Part shown: in pieces, positions 23,385 through 33,760 of the stretch | Numbering within the stretch: position 1 is the stretch's first letter | Layout of the letters: every line of letters starts with the position of its first letter | Origin: Prostheceraeus crozeri | Lineage: Eukaryota; Platyhelminthes; Polycladida; Euryleptidae | Length of the DNA stretch: 64,000 bases | Assembly (NCBI GenBank): GCA_907163375.1 | Contig: CAJQUW010007530.1 | Span: 248,001 to 312,000 of the forward strand | Direction of reading: 5' to 3' | The notes under the pieces: generated by a model | Seen by the model: only the letters and a program-made list of their open reading frames with translations | Told to the model about the DNA's origin: nothing | Database searches by the model: none | Program-made: the position numbers and the translations under genes

Positions 23385-23530
23385 CCATTCAAGGTTGTCA
23401 TAACACGGAGAATTTGTAAAATACTGTTATTCCCTCTGTATTGCTATCATGATCAGTCAGTTCCGCGGTAATTTCTTCAAAACTGCAAAAATTTGCAAGT
23501 CTCACATTTGGCATTGAGTCTCAAAATCGA
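23385..23530 (-). repeat. Dispersed repeat, partial copy 3
   Basis: In reverse complement this matches about 62495-62645, including TCCGTGTTATGACAACCTTG and the GTGAGACWTGCAAATT word. It is a short fragment of the family at 18960-19830 and 62440-63290. Confidence 0.6.
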
Positions 23531-23579
23531 TTAATAATAGCAGTTATCAACAGCTGCTGCCGTATCTCGAGGCTACAAT

Positions 23580-23915
23580 TATACTGGCGCTCCGACCAAT
23601 TCTTTGTGTAAAGAAAGACATCGTAGCAACCATAGAATTAGAGTGTTTAAGCTTATCACTTTGCTAGAAGTGCAAACTGACTCAAAACGATGGCACATGC
23701 AGGAACTTACTAAGTGGGCAAAAAGAAATTTTTAATAGCTTGCGGAGATAGGAAAAATAGTCGTGCGCCGCTTGCGAATTGATGTGAATTCCTTCAAAAT
23801 GCTCCGATTGCCACGATTCCTTTAGAGTCGAAGATTCCTTCAGATTGCGCAAAAGCTTTCTCGATAATGTTGGGCCTTCCGATCATTATTAAAAAAGTTA
23901 CCAGGCACACGAAAA
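23580..23915 (-). pseudogene. Decayed paralogue of the secreted-protein gene at 25.3 kb
   Basis: The reverse complement aligns with 25380-25640. Shared blocks include the coding stretches for 'NI(M/I)EK' and the equivalent of 'ATHDFFPISV'. Here the frame is interrupted by several stops and length changes, so no protein is encoded. It lies 1.7 kb from the open copy in the same orientation, consistent with tandem duplication followed by decay of one copy. Confidence 0.6.
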
Positions 23916-23966
23916 AACGTTCACAATCTTTTCTATAGAACTTGACATCGACAGTGTCTATTTGTA

Positions 23967-24675
23967 GTCTGGCAGCCAGAACGAGTTTCTGCAGGGAACG
24001 AGGCCGAAAGTGAGACTTTCACAGAATGATGTACTCCCTATGCCTACTTCGAATCGGCACGTCTGCCGAGTTCTAGTGAGTTCCTCTTCTTGTCAGACAA
24101 GATCAAAGAAAAACACATGTAAATCCAATGGGACGCAGATTGCAGTTTTTGACTAAACTGAAATTTTGTATGTTTTCTCTGATTAAACGAGGAGTACTAA
24201 TCCATGAGTCATAATTTTTGGCACGGAATGTCTTCAGGTCATTTCCTTTCATGTTCATGCATCCCTGTCTATAAAGCTAAACACATCAAGATTTGGCGAG
24301 CCTGTTAATGTTGGCAAACACAATCATCTTGAGTAACTTTATCCACATTCTCACATACCTTGTCCATCGGATGCATGATAACAACACATGCGCATCATCG
24401 GAAATCACCTGAAGACATTCCATGCCAAAAATTGTGACTCATGGATTAGTACTTTTCGTTTAATCAGAGAAAACATACAAATTTTCATTTTAGCCAAAGA
24501 ATGCAGCGTCCCATTGGATTTACATGTGTTTTTCTCTGATCTTGTCTGACAAGAAGCGGAACTCACTAGAACTCGGCAGACGCACCGATTCGTAGTAGGA
24601 ATGGCGTGTACATCATTCTGTGAAAGTCTCACTTTCGGCCTCGTTCCCTGCAGAAAATCGTTCTGGCTGCCGGAC
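23967..24675. mobile_element. Foldback MITE with ~290-bp inverted repeats
   Basis: The left arm starts GTCTGGCAGCCAGAACGAG and the right arm ends in its near complement GGCTGCCGGAC. TA lies outside each end (23965-23966, 24676-24677). The arms (about 23967-24250 and 24392-24675) are close to identical in inverted orientation, around a short unique centre. The element has no transposase. Related copies are at 15105, 22797 and 29483. The TA flanks suggest a Tc1/mariner-type helper. Confidence 0.75.
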
Positions 24676-24679
24676 TATT

Positions 24680-25340
24680 GTAGTGTGATCCGGTTGATAA
24701 CAGTCACTGAAACCTCACAATTTCGCGTGTTTAATGTTGAACTGGTTGCCCATTGTTCGATTGCTATGATGTTATGTCAGCAGATTGTGCCATTTCATCA
24801 ACGTTACATGTTCCAATGCTTCCTTTCTAGTCAAACAGAAGAAGAGCCGAGCTGTCTAATTCTGTGGTGGCAACGTTCATTCTAACGTGGAATTAATTTA
24901 GTTATTGATATGTGATTTTGTGACTTTAATAGCTGCACTATTCATGCATCAAATGTATTCCGACAATTCCTTTTGATAAGAGTCGGCGGAAGGCGGACTA
25001 GAAAAGACGAAATATGAAAGGAAGAATAGTATTTCTTGCCTCTTCCCTATCAATAATATTTCCATTCAACGAATTTATTCTGTTCATAACAACAACTTTC
25101 ATTTTTCAGACTCAGGAATGCTGGAAGTCTAAAGAATCAAAGAAATCCGTGATGCAGGACTATCATGATTATCTTGTCATATCTGCATACAATAGACGAA
25201 ACTCAAACACTTGATATTTGCATTTCTTGAACTTGTCGGATCATGTATTGTCATCTGTCGAAGTCATGCATTTCACCATGTATACCATGAAGTTTGACTT
25301 GTCCTATTTTTGGCATTATTTACAAGCGTTGTTCGGAACA
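24680..25340. other. Non-coding DNA, partly shared with 25780-25980
   Basis: A block including CTGTCTAATTCTGTG (about 24855) resembles 25880-25900. It belongs to the local duplication that produced the two secreted-protein gene copies. No gene is seen. Confidence 0.4.
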
Positions 25341-25344
25341 TAAT

Positions 25345-25713
25345 TTATTTTGGGACACCTTGGACCACAGAATTAAATATTTTGTTTATCTGCTTCGGTT
25401 TGCTAGAAGTGTGATTAATACGAAATTGACGGCACATCAAGGAACCTATTGAGTGGGAAAAAAGGAGTTCTTTATACCTTACAGAGATAGGAAAAAAGTC
25501 GTGCGTCGCTTTCGGATTAATGAGATTAATTCCAGCAAAGTGCTTTGATTCCCAAAATTCCTTCAGATTCGAAGAATTCAGATCATTGCGCACAAGTTTC
25601 TCCATAATGTTGGCACTTCCGACCATTATTAAAGATAGTAGCAGGAGTACGAAAATAAGTTCATTTGATGATTTCACCATCATCTTCTCAACATTCCTTA
25701 CTGCATAGTGCAT
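25345..25713 (-). CDS. Small secreted protein, host gene or exon
   Basis: The frame gives 122 residues from the ATG at 25713. A better start may be one of the two Met codons at residues 11-12, since a classic signal peptide follows them ('SNELIFVLLLLSLIMVGSA') with a likely cut after GSA. The mature part (~85 residues) is basic with one Cys and has 'LKEFWESKHFAGINLINPK'. I do not recognise the family. A decayed paralogue lies at 23580-23915, so the locus was duplicated. Secretion is inferred from the leader only, and introns may alter the ends. Confidence 0.45.
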   Translation of the reverse strand: MHYAVRNVEKMMVKSSNELIFVLLLLSLIMVGSANIMEKLVRNDLNSSNLKEFWESKHFAGINLINPKATHDFFPISVRYKELLFSHSIGSLMCRQFRINHTSSKPKQINKIFNSVVQGVPK

Positions 25714-25719
25714 ACGCTG

Positions 25720-26390
25720 AATCGAAGCCAGACATCAATGTGTGTTTTAGTGTGTGCGAAGTAATATCACAGCACGCAAGCATCTCTCACTGGCTTTGGT
25801 GTCCTCTGCTGACAGCTTATTGTTTGCCATTTCCAATAGCAAGCGATACACGAATTATCCATTCGAGAAGGAGCAAGTTGTCTAATTCTGTGATGTGCCA
25901 TTTCGATATTGAGGCTACATACAATTCTTCCTTTCTAGGAAACCGAAGCGCGCGCAGATGAATCTAATTCTGTGCCTGGGACAAATTCTGAGAACATTTA
26001 TCTTTCAAGCTGAAAATCAAATTAATAAATACACTACTTGATCCTCACGAAAGATCGCGTGAATTGTTCATAAGTGAAATCGACAGAATTACAAAGCAGT
26101 TTGGTCTACGATCTCGTGACACTATTGATAAAAATCATCAGAGCAAAAAATTTCGTCTCTTGAGTATTGAACATGAACACGTGGGTGGATAGACAATTTT
26201 CTTATTACGTTTGAAAATCTTATGTACAACTTGCATGCATTCATAGCTGAAGCTACCAAATAATTGAGTAGCATCCAGCATAGCACTTTGAATGTTCTAA
26301 GAAAGATTCCCCATAGTTCATCATGGTTTAATGCACTCTTTAGAACCTTTTAGACAATCGTTTGTAGCAACGTGATTCAGTATCTCAAAA
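25720..26390. other. Non-coding DNA, nothing recognised
   Basis: Apart from the block shared with 24680-24880, no feature is supported. Confidence 0.4.
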
Positions 26391-26497
26391 GTGTACTGTA
26401 AATTTCAGTTTAAGTCAGATTTCCACGAAGCACCTGAAATTCTCAACTGTTCGACCTCATCAACACCAAAATTCAAGTCAAGTGCAAACTTTTTCTT

Positions 26498-26746
26498 TTA
26501 CAAAATAGCTCTTACTTTAATGCTATTTAACTTGAAACTGCTCTCATCAGTCCAGCTTTTCAAACGAATGAGCTCAGTGTCAATTATGTCCATGCATTGC
26601 TGAACCGAATTCTTCATAACAGGACATATTACACAAATGTCGTCGGCATATTGGATAATCCGCTGTGCTCCAGATATTGCGATATGATGACCTGATCGAT
26701 TGATGAATTTTTCTTTACATTTTATTATTTCGGTCTTGCACTTCAA
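26498..26746 (-). mobile_element. LINE reverse transcriptase fragment (YADD)
   Basis: An 82-residue frame contains the catalytic box 'RIIQYADDICVICP' followed by 'IDTELIRLKSWTDESSFKLN', the arrangement of Jockey/CR1/I-type reverse transcriptases (YADD, then a helix and W....G..LN..K). Only this internal piece remains. Confidence 0.7.
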
Positions 26747-26759
26747 CTTGTTTCATGAC

Positions 26760-27060
26760 GAAATGTCAACCATTTTTCATTCATTAGCTTTTCCAAATAT
26801 GGAGTCATCAATATGTCTTGTCACGAGGAGACATTGTTACAGTAGTGCATATGAAATATGTGAAATGCAGCCCTATACCGTTTTATAAACAGCATCAAGT
26901 CTCTTCTAATCCTTAGTACAAGTCTGCGATCACTGAACAAAAACATTCATCAGAATATTAATTAGACAATACAAGATTAGTCGGACAATTGGACAAAATT
27001 AGACAATACAATTAGTCGGACGCAAAAGAATTTGGAAGTGTTTACTGGAAAGGCAGTTAG
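26760..27060. other. Non-coding DNA, nothing recognised
   Basis: No feature supported. Short ATTAGWC repeats occur near 26960-27015. Confidence 0.4.
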
Positions 27061-27061
27061 A

Positions 27062-27340
27062 GCATCACTATATATAGCACCTAGTCCGAGAGCTACTGGC
27101 GTTTTCCTCCTAAATTCGCGCACGAGCTTCTTATTATTTTCAATTTGCAGATTGTCACCCAATGTCAGTAAAACGGCAATTCTTAAGCTATGACTCCATT
27201 CGTCTTGCAAGTTGCTGAGAGTCGAACACCCCAGAATTTCATTTGTTTATGTGCTTCCCAGTTTGGTGACCTAATAACGTGATGATCTAATATTCATTTC
27301 ATCACTCAAAATGAGATGTCACTTTTACGATTTTGATTGC
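27062..27340 (-). repeat. Inverted segmental duplication, left arm
   Basis: The reverse complement matches 28990-29277 over about 280 bp. The shared part encodes, on its sense strand, 'VLLTLGDNLQIENNKKLVRE', so the duplicated unit may derive from a host exon. The pair brackets the second hAT copy and about 700 bp of other sequence. Confidence 0.7.
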
Positions 27341-27373
27341 ACTTTTAAGGCTGATATCTTCCAGAGGAGGTTC

Positions 27374-28265
27374 ATTTTGATAGGACTCCGACTCCGAGTG
27401 GCAAGTACATAAAGCCTAGTCTTTTTCAAAAAAAACTGGAAGCCTACATCATAGATCATTATAGGTTTACCTGAACCTATTTTTAGTGATCATTGCTGTA
27501 TCAATGATCAATCATTTTCGATTTATGATGTCGCTTTAAGGGCTCCTCCCGTTTTGTTGATGTGTGCTTCACACGGTTTTCCTTCAGTCTCTAACAGGCA
27601 GGAAAATCCCCATCCTTCTCCAAAAAATGTGAGTACACTTTTCATTTTAATATGCGCTTTAGAGGAGCCATCACACACAATTAACGTGAGGGCAAGACGC
27701 TAGGTAATGTTCTCAAAAAAATTAGTATTTTGCTTTTGTCTCTGATGTGACGTTTGGTGCGTAAAGTGTGATCGAGGCTAGGAAGGCTTGTCTTCTCTAC
27801 TAAATCACCGAGTGAAAAGACAATCCTTTTTTCACTATAAGTAAGTAAGTAATGCGTTTATTGAAAGTAAATAGAAATCAAATATACAAACACAGATAAA
27901 TAGCAAATTAGCAGGAACGTACATATATAAAATGATCACTTTCTGTAACATGCAGGTTTTGACAAATATATACGTGCGACAACAATGGAGAAGTCAGATT
28001 TCAGCTGCGTTATGCATCACACAACACCAGATGAAAAATGAATTCACGGTTCATTCCCTCAACTATTGCAAGCTTTGTATGCACTGCTGTCTCGACTGTA
28101 CTTTTGTTTGACGGAGAAAGTTAACATCAAGACAATGACAGCCATGAACGAGAATAAATAATTTGTCTGTATTATGGTCTAGTTATAGGCCGGAGTCCGG
28201 AGTGCTATCATTTGACCGGACTCCGACTACAGCAAAAATGATAGGACTCCGACTCCGCATCCCTG
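27374..28265 (-). mobile_element. Second hAT copy, truncated at one end
   Basis: This matches the element at 690-3148 without the mariner, in reverse orientation. It ends in GGACTCCGACTCCGCATCCCTG at 28265, while the other end lacks the last ~19 bp. It holds a stretch at about 27838-28025, beginning with AGTAAGTAAGTAA and rich in AATATAC-like words, not seen in the first copy. This is probably a later insertion. It is non-autonomous. Confidence 0.7.
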
Positions 28266-28985
28266 ATTCTTCGTATCCGCTAGCTTGTCCGAATTGCTGT
28301 TAAAGATGATGAAACCATCATGACAACCGATGTTATTGGTGAAGATAAACAAACAGACTGCCATGATCACAAGATGATATTCACTGATGATTTGATTATC
28401 GATACAACACGATTTAAGTAGTTTAATTCTTTTTAAGATCTAACAACATTTACCAAGATTAACAAGATTTAACAACGCTACCTTTCGGACCAAGCATTCT
28501 ACTCCCAGTAACTTACGCAAGAAGCGTCGGATTTCTATGGATAAATCTGTCAGCTGAAATAAATACTGAACAATAAGAGTTTTGCTGAATAGACATTGAG
28601 CCGATTCATAGCAGACCTTTACTGGTGTTGATCTGACAAGATGAAATGTTTCGCCAGAAGCTGAAACAATCAGCAAGAATGAGTGAAATGTGCTATGCAC
28701 GTATGTGATATGGATACCGTCTTCACTTGTCGGAATGCAATTGAAGCAAGAAGTCGAATTGAGGAGGAAATAAAAATTGCGTCATTCACTTCACAATCCT
28801 CTGCTGAATTCTCGTCTTCATTAAATAAAGCGCATACTGAAAAAATCACTTTGTGATCAGGACAGTCTGTTTATCTGAAGCAATAACATAGGTTGTCATG
28901 ATGGTTTCATTTTCTTTAAGAGCAATTCGGACAAGCTAGCGGATATGAGGAATATCACATTTGAAGGCAAGATGTCAGCTTTCAA
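28266..28985. other. Spacer of the inverted duplication
   Basis: The stretch at 28275-28365 recurs inverted at 28865-28950 (GTATCCGCTAGCTTGTCCGAATTGC and complement, here given as CGCTAGCTTGTCCGAATTG). No convincing gene is present. An open frame at 28440-28700 on the minus strand is unrecognised. Confidence 0.45.
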
Positions 28986-28989
28986 AATG

Positions 28990-29277
28990 CGATCAAAATC
29001 ATAAAAATGACAAATCTCATTTTGAGCGATTAAATGAATGCCAGATCACTACGTTATTAACTGTACCAAACTGGGAAGCACATGGATCCACATGATGAAA
29101 TGGAATTCTACGACGTTCGATTCTCCGCAACTTACAAGACGAGTGGAGTTACAGCTTGTTCGTTTGGTCGTAAGAATGGTCGTTTTACTGACATTGGGTG
29201 ACAATCTACAAATTGAAAATAACAAGAAGCTCGTGCGCGAATTTAGGAGGAAAACGTCGGTAGCTCTTGCACTAATC
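28990..29277 (+). repeat. Inverted segmental duplication, right arm
   Basis: The partner of 27062-27340. The frame with 'LTLGDNLQIENNKKLVREF' is open here through 29038-29286, but the surrounding residues differ between the arms. The coding status of the ancestral sequence is unknown. Confidence 0.65.
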
Positions 29278-29482
29278 ACACAATGAGCGACTCACAAAGA
29301 AACGATCTAAAATGAACTTACCAGGTATCGGAAGAAGTGCCTTTTCAGTGAGAACATGGAATCGTTAAAGCTACTTATCATTCAAATAGTTGAAATCGCC
29401 GCCTACAAATGATTTGAATCTCCAACTGTCAAGCAACAGTCTGAATCCCTTCACTGAGACTGATCGAAGACAACAAAGTATA

Positions 29483-30187
29483 GTCCGGCAGCCAGAACGA
29501 GTTTCTGCAGGGAACGAGGCCGAAAATGAGACTTTCACAGAATGATGTACACCCTATGCCTACTACGAATCGGCACGTCTGCCGAGTTCTAGTGAGTTCC
29601 TCTTCTTGTCAGACAAGATCAGAGAAAAACACATGTAAATCCAATGGGACGCAGATTGCATTTTTTTGGCTAAAATGAAATTTTGTATGTTTTCTCTGAT
29701 TAAACGAGGAGTACTAATCCATGAGTCATAATTTTTGGCACGGAATGTCTTCAAGTCATTTCCTATCATGTACATTTGCTATCATCATGTTTCTGATCGG
29801 CAATGTATGTGAGACTGTGGTTGAATGTGGATAAAGTTGTTCAAAATGTTTGTGTTTGTCGGCATTAAGAGGTTCCCAAAATCAAAATGTGTTTAGCTTT
29901 ATAGACAGGGGTGCATGCAAATCATAGGAAATGACTTGAAGACATTCCATGCCAAAAATTATTATTCTGGGCTTAGTACTTTTCGTTTAATCAGAGAAAA
30001 CATAGAAAATTTCATTTTGACCAAAAACTGTAATCTGCGTCCGATTGGATTTACATGTGTTTTTCTCTGATCTTGGCTGACAAGAAGAGGAACTCACTAG
30101 AACTCGGCAGACGCGCGAATTCGTAGTAGGCATAGGGAGTACATCATTCTGTGAAAGTCTCATTTTCGGCCTCGTTCTCTGCAGAAA
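29483..30187. mobile_element. Foldback MITE, second two-armed copy
   Basis: It starts GTCCGGCAGCCAGAACGAG after a TA and carries both arms (about 29483-29770 and 29920-30187) in inverted orientation, as in 23967-24675. The right arm stops at TCTGCAGAAACTC, so the last ~25 bp of the terminal repeat are missing. Confidence 0.7.
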
Positions 30188-30244
30188 CTCATGCACTTCG
30201 CTTGTCAAAGTCGCGATCAGCAACAGAGTCTGAGTCAGATTCCT

Positions 30245-30475
30245 TCAATTTTCCACCTGATCAATTAACTCAGAACGCATATCATCTTTCATTCTGGGCA
30301 CAGAAGCTGCAGTGTCATTGATCCTCGACGCAAAATGACTCTCCAAGCTCGACATCATTCTCTTGCTGTCCATCTGCAATTCATGTTTTGTTTTCGGCAC
30401 TGTTTCAGACATACCAAGCTTCAGCGTAGATGGGTCGAATCCTTGTTGAGGTTGACTGCCTTTTGCATCCTTCAA
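30245..30475 (-). CDS. Unrecognised 76-residue frame
   Basis: The frame is hydrophilic and helix-prone ('SSLESHFASRINDTAASVPR') and contains 'GSQPQQGFDPSTLKLGMS'. It could be a piece of a retroelement ORF1 or a host exon. Nothing in its surroundings decides this. Confidence 0.25.
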   Translation of the reverse strand: MKDAKGSQPQQGFDPSTLKLGMSETVPKTKHELQMDSKRMMSSLESHFASRINDTAASVPRMKDDMRSELIDQVEN

Positions 30476-30479
30476 AGCT

Positions 30480-31010
30480 AGAATAAGTTGCTGCTTCGAT
30501 AGTTAATTGACTTGAGTCGCAGACATTCGACGCAACTCAGAAAAGTTACTATTGTTATCAGCTCCGAGTGTTTTGAGAAAACGTGAAATCGAACACAAGA
30601 CTGTGGACTACACAGTCGAGACGCAATTTGAACACGCGCCCTTGCTTTGTGTGTTATGTGTACACACATGGCAAATGTATGTCATCTCATCAGCATATGT
30701 ATTTCAGCAAGCATCAACTTTCACAATAAAGTATGAAAGTAATATAGCGTTCAAGTAAAGCAAGTAGACAAGTATACTGGCACATCATAACAATTAACAT
30801 GTAGACATTGCATACATGCACATCACAGAGTGTCCACTCAAAACGCAAATCTTATAACCGACGGATTATTTGTCACAATTTGTGATGAAAAATGGTTTAA
30901 TTAATTTCTGAAGTACTCCATAATTGGAAAATCTAAGTGTAAGTATATCTAATATTTTGTTTAAAGCGTTATGTATCCTATAAGCGAACGCCTCGCTAAT
31001 TCCTGGCTGT
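30480..31010. other. Non-coding DNA, nothing recognised
   Basis: No feature supported. Confidence 0.4.
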
Positions 31011-31017
31011 TATGAGA

Positions 31018-31207
31018 AAATTGAAACCGCTTGTAAGACGTAATTGTCATGAAATGGAAAATTCCTCCTGCATTCGTAACAATGTCCCTTCATCAAGCAA
31101 GTCTGTCTTACAAAATTGAAACCGCTTGTAAGGCGCAATTGTCATGAAATGGAAAATTCCTCCTGCATTCGTAACAATGTCCCTTCATCAAGCAAGTCTG
31201 TCTCACC
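31018..31207 (+). repeat. Two tandem copies of a 95-bp unit
   Basis: The unit starts AAATTGAAACCGCTTGTAAG and is repeated once with very few differences (31018-31112, 31113-31207). This is a recent tandem duplication. Confidence 0.85.
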
Positions 31208-32235
31208 TGTTGACAACTCAAGTCAGGATAATTTCATCATTATGGTTAATTAGGACCTTTTCACTTATTTTATTGCAGGACGTTCCTCATTCTCGTGATC
31301 ATGTTATGTACAGATGTCTTCATGTCTTCAATAAAAACACGTGCTGATCATCATCACAATCCACACACTCTCTTAATGGATGGTATTTCAAATATTATGT
31401 GATGCTTTTGTACTAATAAGTAACTCACTTTGATGATCAATAATCATCACTCTGGCTAAAGCGCCCATAATCAATAACTCACTCTGGTGATCAGTAATCA
31501 TTACTCTGGTTAAAGTGCTCCCCCACGATCCTTCTTAACTGCCGTGTGATTTCTGTTTGTGGTTTTTGTTTCTTTTTTGTAATTTCGTTTTATATACAAA
31601 ATGTATAATTTGCTGCTGGATATATACATGTATATATATTGTACCAATCAAAAAATAATTACACATCGTCATCTAGGACTTTTGAAAAGTATCCTCTATA
31701 TATTTAAACATTATTAAGAACGAGTAATAAGAGTAGAAAAATAGAATCTCCGCTAAATGGAGGAATGGCGATTGCCTATGCTCCTAAATGTTTACAATAA
31801 GGTTATTAATTATGCGCAACGCAAGCCGATTTGAGAGAGAACTCTTAAAGAATCGGAATTTTTAAAACAACACTATCGAGACCAGATTGTGGTTCGACGT
31901 TCGTACGTGCATTTATACAAAATTCTGAGTTGCATTGCAAATGATACAATATTATGTTTAGGTGCTCAAGTCTTCATATAGTCATTTTTGCACCTGGTAT
32001 GTCACCACATGGATATTTTCTGTTTATTGAAAAACAAAAGTAATGTCTTGTCAGTCAAATGAAGCACGTTTTGTTGACACACTGCTAAGAATTGCTCCCT
32101 GTTTTATCAAATTTGAACTGACATTGCGAGTCTGACAGCCAACTGAACCTAGAAAGCAAACATCATAGATATCTGGATATTTGTAAAAGGACAAGCAATG
32201 ACTATTAGCTTCATAAGCGTGTTTCACGCGCATCG
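31208..32235. other. Upstream region of the secreted-protein gene, with a partial duplicate of it
   Basis: 31328-31400 (ATAAAAACACGTGCTGATC and onward) is a diverged copy of 32465-32540, inside the gene at 32238, so a piece of that gene was duplicated upstream. TATATATACATGTATATATAT-like repeats lie at about 31618-31640. Repeated GATCA/AATCATCACTCTGG words occur at 31430-31510. Confidence 0.5.
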
Positions 32236-32237
32236 GC

Positions 32238-33050
32238 ATGTTCCTTAAGCTACGATTTCTTATTTTTCTACAGCTTGTAGCCTCACAAATCCTTATTAAT
32301 TCATCAATAAACGACTCGCCATACTTCTGTATTCGTGAAGCAACTAGACTTTTATCGTCAGCAGTTTACATCTTTCAAAATGGCTCTTGCTATCTTCATT
32401 TCACGAAAACCTTGCTTGCAAATACTTTTCCGATTTATAGAATGATTAACTCTGACCCTATTTGCTTAATAAAAACACGTGCTGATCTTAATCACAATCC
32501 ACACACTCTCCTAATGGATGGTATTTCAGATTTCACGCAAGCTTTTGAAAGCCATGGCAAAGTATTGTGGCCATACAGGAGTCCATTAATTAATTTACAA
32601 CCAAACATTTTCGAGCGCATTCGTCTAATGATGCTAGATACCAAAGATCAAGTTGCTGTGGACATCACATTTAATATTTCAGAGCATGGGCAAGTTAGAG
32701 AAGCACTTGCGTGGTTTACAGCTTCTAATGTTATTCAAGCTTATCCATGGACAGCTTTGAAATCAAGAAATGCGACTATTTTCTCTATGCATGGTGGTTT
32801 GTCGTACCGAAATAAATTTAGCTTTTATGTGGGATCTGCTAAACCTATACTTTGTGAACAAGGTGGATTCATTGTCATTTCTGAAGTGAGTAAGAAAGAT
32901 ATGTTCAATGCTTGCCAATGGGGCAGACATCAAGTTTCATATATGTACAGCAGTGACAATGGATATCCGTTCAACGCCTATGCAAACCAATTTCTCTTAT
33001 ATGGATACGTAAAACACAATTATAAGCAACTACATGTGCGAATACATTAA
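32238..33050 (+). CDS. Secreted protein of 270 residues, host gene
   Basis: A single uninterrupted frame starts at ATG 32238. Residues 1-17 form a signal peptide ('LRFLIFLQLVASQ'). The C-terminal half has a patterned block: 'ALAWFTASNVIQAYPWTALK', 'IFSMHGGLSYRNKFSFYVG', then 'CEQGGFIVI' and 'CQWGRHQVSYMYSS'. This recalls a family of secreted invertebrate proteins in which WF..SRL..S.W..L, a RRF strand and C..D.GW..V...C.W follow each other. I know that pattern mainly from molluscs but cannot name the family with certainty. Six or more cysteines suit an extracellular protein. No intron interrupts it, so a retrocopy is possible. A fragment is duplicated at 31328. Confidence 0.6.
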   Translation: MFLKLRFLIFLQLVASQILINSSINDSPYFCIREATRLLSSAVYIFQNGSCYLHFTKTLLANTFPIYRMINSDPICLIKTRADLNHNPHTLLMDGISDFTQAFESHGKVLWPYRSPLINLQPNIFERIRLMMLDTKDQVAVDITFNISEHGQVREALAWFTASNVIQAYPWTALKSRNATIFSMHGGLSYRNKFSFYVGSAKPILCEQGGFIVISEVSKKDMFNACQWGRHQVSYMYSSDNGYPFNAYANQFLLYGYVKHNYKQLHVRIH

Positions 33051-33189
33051 GATCTTGTTCTCCACTGTAAATCCAAATCTGCTAATGTTATGGGATATCT
33101 ATGGTCTTGTATGCTATTGAACAGGATTTTTATTTTCGTAATTTGAGATTTTCAAAGTTTTCAAATGATGTTGAAAATATAGAAAAACT

Positions 33190-33760
33190 GTTTAGTAAAT
33201 GTGTCATTATTATGCGTGCCTCAAGGCTTCGTATTGGACCCTTACTTGCTTGTGCTTTTTCTGCTAAAAGCGATCGAATATGCGGATGACCTCGCGCTTG
33301 TTGGGTCATGTTTCAAGCAACAGCCCAATCTTTCGCACTTATCCACAGTATTTCCTTGGACCGATAAGAATCGATTGATATGTACGATAATATTCGATTG
33401 ACTTCCTCTGTGAACTTCCTACGGGTAAGGCTCGACTCGACGGCAATTTAAAATGGAACATCTACTTCAATCGCGTCACACTGTGTGCATCTCGGCGGTT
33501 GCATATCCATCGCTCTTTGAAACCCTATGTAGGTCTATCTATAAAAACAATTATTTGAAGTTTTCAATTCATGCATAATGTCAGTTATTTTGCATGAGTT
33601 TCTTGTATTCGGCAAGCTAGCTGCTTCTGCTGCTCAAAAAGTTGAAAGTGTTTTGAATAGAGTTCATAAAATGATTTGCAGGGATTTTTGCTCATGTTCA
33701 GCGATTCCTGACTTCATCACCTAGTCCCGAGAACGTTTTGTCTGCAACGTTCTCAAAATC
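33190..33760 (+). mobile_element. LINE reverse transcriptase fragment
   Basis: Translation shows 'CVPQGFVLDPYLLVLFLL' then 'AIEYADDLALVGSCF', the VPQG..LGP and YADD boxes of a non-LTR reverse transcriptase but closer together than in an intact enzyme. Later, near 33640, comes 'VESVLNRVHKMICRDF', typical of the region after the polymerase. It is internally deleted and shifts frame, so it is a relic. Confidence 0.6.

Noticed and set aside
29038-29286. 82-residue frame in the right arm of the inverted duplication as a stand-alone gene
   Set aside because: Only the central ~30 residues are shared with the other arm and the flanks look random, so I kept it as a duplicated possible exon rather than a gene.
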